Positions 8,359-10,517 of a stretch of DNA of 10,517 bases are shown here, one piece after another. Made by a program: the position numbers and the translations under genes. The DNA is from Ichthyophonus hoferi (lineage: Eukaryota > Opisthokonta > Ichthyosporea > Ichthyophonida > Ichthyophonidae), in contig NAOQ01001038.1 in the NCBI GenBank assembly GCA_002751075.1, positions 1,399-11,915 on the forward strand, in the 5' to 3' direction. Under the pieces are notes generated by a model. The model was not told the origin of the DNA, ran no database searches, and was given only the letters and a program-made list of their open reading frames with translations. Each line of letters begins with the position of its first letter. The first letter of the stretch is position 1.

Positions 8359-8965
8359 TCATTTCAGCTTTGGCACTTGTTTTTGATTTGCCTGAAAAGG
8401 CCCAATTTGTCGAGCTGAATGGACCAAATCGGGCATAAAACAACGATAATTTTCTACTTTATCCATATCATACTCTATAATACAGGCATTTTCACACAAA
8501 CAAAAACATACATATTGCCATACGTTTTACTAATAATAATAGCAATGCAAGCATTATTTTTTCCTTTCAAAGCTATGTGGGAAATAGCCTTTTGCTACCT
8601 TTGTGAGCCAATGTTTAGATAATAAAAGGTACTTAGCCAATCATTGTGGCATTGGCACATTTTTGAATTATCTCTGGAAGCCGTGTTGAGAATAATGAGG
8701 AGAAAGAAGTTCATTGCTCATTTCTGTGACCTCTACCCAATAAGAATTGAAAAATATACCTAATTTAGGGTGTTTTAACTCGTCAGTTTTGAGAGGCTCA
8801 CCGAAAGCTCGTTTATTAATACCGTGTATAAAGAACGAGCGATCGATTTGCGATCACTGATATCCCAACTCTTCCCTCCCTCCACATGCTCTTGCATCAT
8901 GTATTACTATTGAACATAGGTAAAGGTCTATAGTATAAGCTATAATCGTTGTAATTTTTTATGGC
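8359..8965 (-). pseudogene. Unassigned decayed coding-like stretch with Cys cluster
   Basis: One minus-strand frame stays mostly open for about 600 nt, interrupted by roughly six stops where AT-rich noise should give many more. Readable parts include INKRAFGEPLKTDELKHPKL, FNSYWVEVTEMSNELLSPHY, and a cysteine-rich piece with YVCFCLCENACIIEYDMDKV. The composition (Lys, Glu, Asp, Trp, Cys) is protein-like, and the complementary plus frame is also low in stops, as is common opposite real coding DNA. I do not recognise the family. The Cys cluster vaguely recalls a zinc-binding end of a DNA transposase. It could instead be several exons of an unknown host gene. Confidence 0.35.
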
Positions 8966-9222
8966 TATTTAAGGCTTTAAGTGTATTGTATTTCAGTTAT
9001 CAATTTACTTGCTATTATATTTGTACTCAAGCACAATTCTATTGATCTTATTTGAATGCTGTGTATCCCGTACATGACAAACTACAATTTAAAACACAGA
9101 TCACGTTGGCAAGATCCTTTGGTAGGCCAATAAAATGGTTTTACACGTTATAGAGATAATGGTCATATAAGACACCATAAATGGTACAAAACCCTGTTGG
9201 AGTACAAGCGTTAGCTAATTGA

Positions 9223-9522
9223 TTTGATCTACTTTCTATAGAAAGCAATATAGAGACAGGTGTGTATGTTGGCTCTATCTTTAGATGTCTATTACGATTA
9301 TATTCAGCTATTGCTGAACAAGACAAGCATAAAGGAAAAATTGAAATAACTAATAAAGACCCTCGGCTGCCCGCCGTTTGACGCCCCACGGTTGTTCCCA
9401 CACGTACGATCCACTGGAAAAAATATGAAATTCTATTAATACACATAAAACTTTCCACAATATATATGTATAACAATCACATCGTTATTGTAATATCTAG
9501 TCCATCGTTAACACTCATAAAA
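9223..9522 (+). other. Unassigned open stretch with one in-frame stop
   Basis: From 9223 the plus frame is open for 52 codons (including ETGVYVGSIFRCLLRLYSAI and EQDKHKGKIEI) to a TGA at 9379-9381. It then stays open to 9522. A GC-rich patch lies at about 9361-9415. I do not recognise a family. It lies in the transposon-rich right part and may be a decayed element or an exon of an unknown gene. Confidence 0.25.
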
Positions 9523-9839
9523 TAATAGATCTCTCATTCGTTCAAAAAATCTGAGTACTATACTAGCATTAAATATTGTTGGAAATAATAGGTAGAGACA
9601 GAAGCGTTCCTGTGACCTATATTCGTTTATAGGGAGTAAGAATGCTGAATTGAGGGATGTTTTAACGTGCCGATCTATCATCTTAGATTAATTACTACTT
9701 AACACCAATAGATTCTATGAATATTTACAAAATTATTTTCTAAATAATTTAGCATCTTTTACTTATCACACATGCAGATCATTTGCTGTTAGCATCTGTA
9801 TAGTTAGTTGCGTTCATAATTGAAACTGAATGTAATTAT

Positions 9840-10059
9840 TGACTAATCCAATTTACGATAGGTTACAGAGACCCACTAGAATTGTCCGATCGGACCAAAA
9901 TACTATGTCCCTATTTAAATGGCGAATTTGGAATGCCTGACAGTTATCTGGCAGAGCACATGTGGAGGCAAGAATGCCATCAAGAAGGTGTTTGAAGACA
10001 TGATGACCCTCATCGCCAGATACTCAACTTTTCATGTCAATAAAAAAACGGCAGAATGA
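9840..10059 (+). mobile_element. Merlin/IS1595-type DDE transposase, C-terminal remnant
   Basis: This is the end of a DDE transposase of the IS1595 (ISXO2-like) fold used by eukaryotic Merlin DNA transposons. The clear signature is GMPDSYLAEHMWRQE (9930-9974), matching the family's conserved DSYL-x-E-F/H-MWR block before the protein end. Upstream in the same frame, YRDPLELSDRTKI fits the weaker region around the family's FVDP...HT-x-x-IE block. Downstream, VFEDMMTLIARY in the next frame matches the usual closing helix and ends at TGA 10057-10059. One frameshift near 9985 separates the last two parts, so the copy is dead. The catalytic Asp residues lie upstream and were not found. No terminal inverted repeats or target-site duplication were identified. 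Confidence 0.7.
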
Positions 10060-10106
10060 GAATGTTTGGCTTAGAGTATATTGTCCCTGAATGAATAGTA
10101 GCAAGA

Positions 10107-10130
10107 TTAGGGTTTAGGATTTAGGGTTTA
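10107..10130 (+). repeat. Degenerate telomere-type repeat (TTTAGGG-like)
   Basis: The sequence reads TTAGGG, TTTAGGA, TTTAGGG, TTTA in a row. That is about three and a half imperfect units of a telomere-like heptamer, or a telo-box cluster. It lies 50 bp right of the transposase remnant. Confidence 0.65.
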
Positions 10131-10185
10131 AACTCTAGAATATGGTTAGAAAGTATTGAACTCTTTTGATAGAAAAGCAATGGTT

Positions 10186-10203
10186 CAGGGGCGGCAGCCC
10201 CTG
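10186..10203. repeat. Perfect GC-rich hairpin CAGGGGC-ggca-GCCCCTG
   Basis: Perfect 7-bp arms enclose a 4-base loop, and 14 of the 18 bases are G or C in a very AT-rich surrounding. It could mark the end of a mobile element, since Helitron-like ends carry such hairpins. However, the flanking CTRR expected of a Helitron is not present, so this stays a structural observation. Confidence 0.85.
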
Positions 10204-10344
10204 TGAGAAAAAAATGTAAAAAATAGTTTCAAAAGGGAACGAAATCGCTTTACATTGGTCGAACTATGTGTTCATTCACAGTCTTGCATCACTTTCCCAT
10301 TGGCTGAAATGTTAGAGAGAGCCAAAAGAAAAAAGAAAAAATTG

Positions 10345-10517
10345 TTAACTTAATGTACCCATACTAATGTTTCCACAGACATGGTCCAAGGTATTTTTTA
10401 CCCATGATTGTGTTTGTAGATGCAGGAGTTTCTTGATTGTTTGGAATGATCCAGATCCAAATGGCTTTATCAGGCAGTCAGCAACTTGATCCATGTGGGA
10501 CACGTCTCACTTCGATC
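10345..10517 (-). mobile_element. Ty1/copia LTR retrotransposon fossil, 3' end of pol (RNase H)
   Basis: Read on the minus strand, this is the C-terminal tail of a copia-type RNase H. The conserved block is DQVADCLIKPFGSGSF, matching the family's DQ-x-AD-x-x-TKPL and following helix. It runs off the right edge, so most of pol is outside the window. The part seen looks broken. No LTR was recognised to its left, so the element's end is not fixed. Age cannot be judged without a second LTR or related copies. Confidence 0.7.

Noticed and set aside
8341-8388. Perfect 10-bp inverted repeat (AATCAAAAAC / GTTTTTGATT)
   Set aside because: The arms are AT-rich, with a 28-nt loop and no flanking duplication. 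It is too short to call transposon ends.
1-10517. Prokaryotic operon, CRISPR array, or tRNA/rRNA genes
   Set aside because: There are no spaced direct repeats of CRISPR type, no recognisable tRNA boxes and no rRNA motifs. Both genes are intron-split and eukaryotic.

Overview
This is eukaryotic nuclear DNA. It is AT-rich, and both recognisable genes are split into short exons (42 to 175 nt) by GT-AG introns of about 170 to 1020 nt. The pairing of an Mps1/TTK kinase with a TMEM106-type protein, together with the long introns, fits an opisthokont, either an animal or a unicellular relative of animals. The species cannot be read from the window.

Two genes lie tail to tail. On the + strand, seven exons from 900 to 3617 encode the last ~193 residues of an Mps1/TTK spindle-checkpoint kinase: activation segment, C-lobe and C-terminal tail. 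The ATP-binding lobe, catalytic loop and DFG motif are not seen in 1-899 and probably lie further left. On the - strand, six exons from 8054 down to 4936 encode ~213 residues of a TMEM106-family lysosomal type II membrane protein. They cover the CxxC motif, one membrane segment and the complete lumenal LEA-2-like domain. Its N-terminal exon lies to the right of 8054 and could not be placed with confidence. All splice phases agree within each gene, and each junction restores a family motif, so the models are strong although no transcript was available.

The ~1.3 kb between the two stop codons (3618-4935) holds no gene that I can see. It contains a perfect 29-bp tandem duplication and a small hairpin next to a TGACGTCA palindrome. 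That palindrome occurs four times in the window.

From about 8.3 kb rightwards the DNA looks like a graveyard of mobile elements. It holds a low-stop minus-strand stretch with clustered cysteines that I could not assign (8359-8965), an unassigned plus-strand open stretch (9223-9522), and the C-terminal end of a Merlin/IS1595-type DDE transposase with one frameshift (about 9840-10059). It also holds a degenerate telomere-type repeat, a GC-rich perfect hairpin, and a Ty1/copia pol fossil running off the right edge on the - strand.

The two genes have unrelated jobs (mitotic checkpoint signalling and lysosomal membrane function) and appear to be neighbours by position only. I found no convincing new biological system. 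The points most worth a second look are the unassigned decayed coding stretch, the microsatellite abutting a splice acceptor, and the stop codon that overlaps a poly(A) signal.
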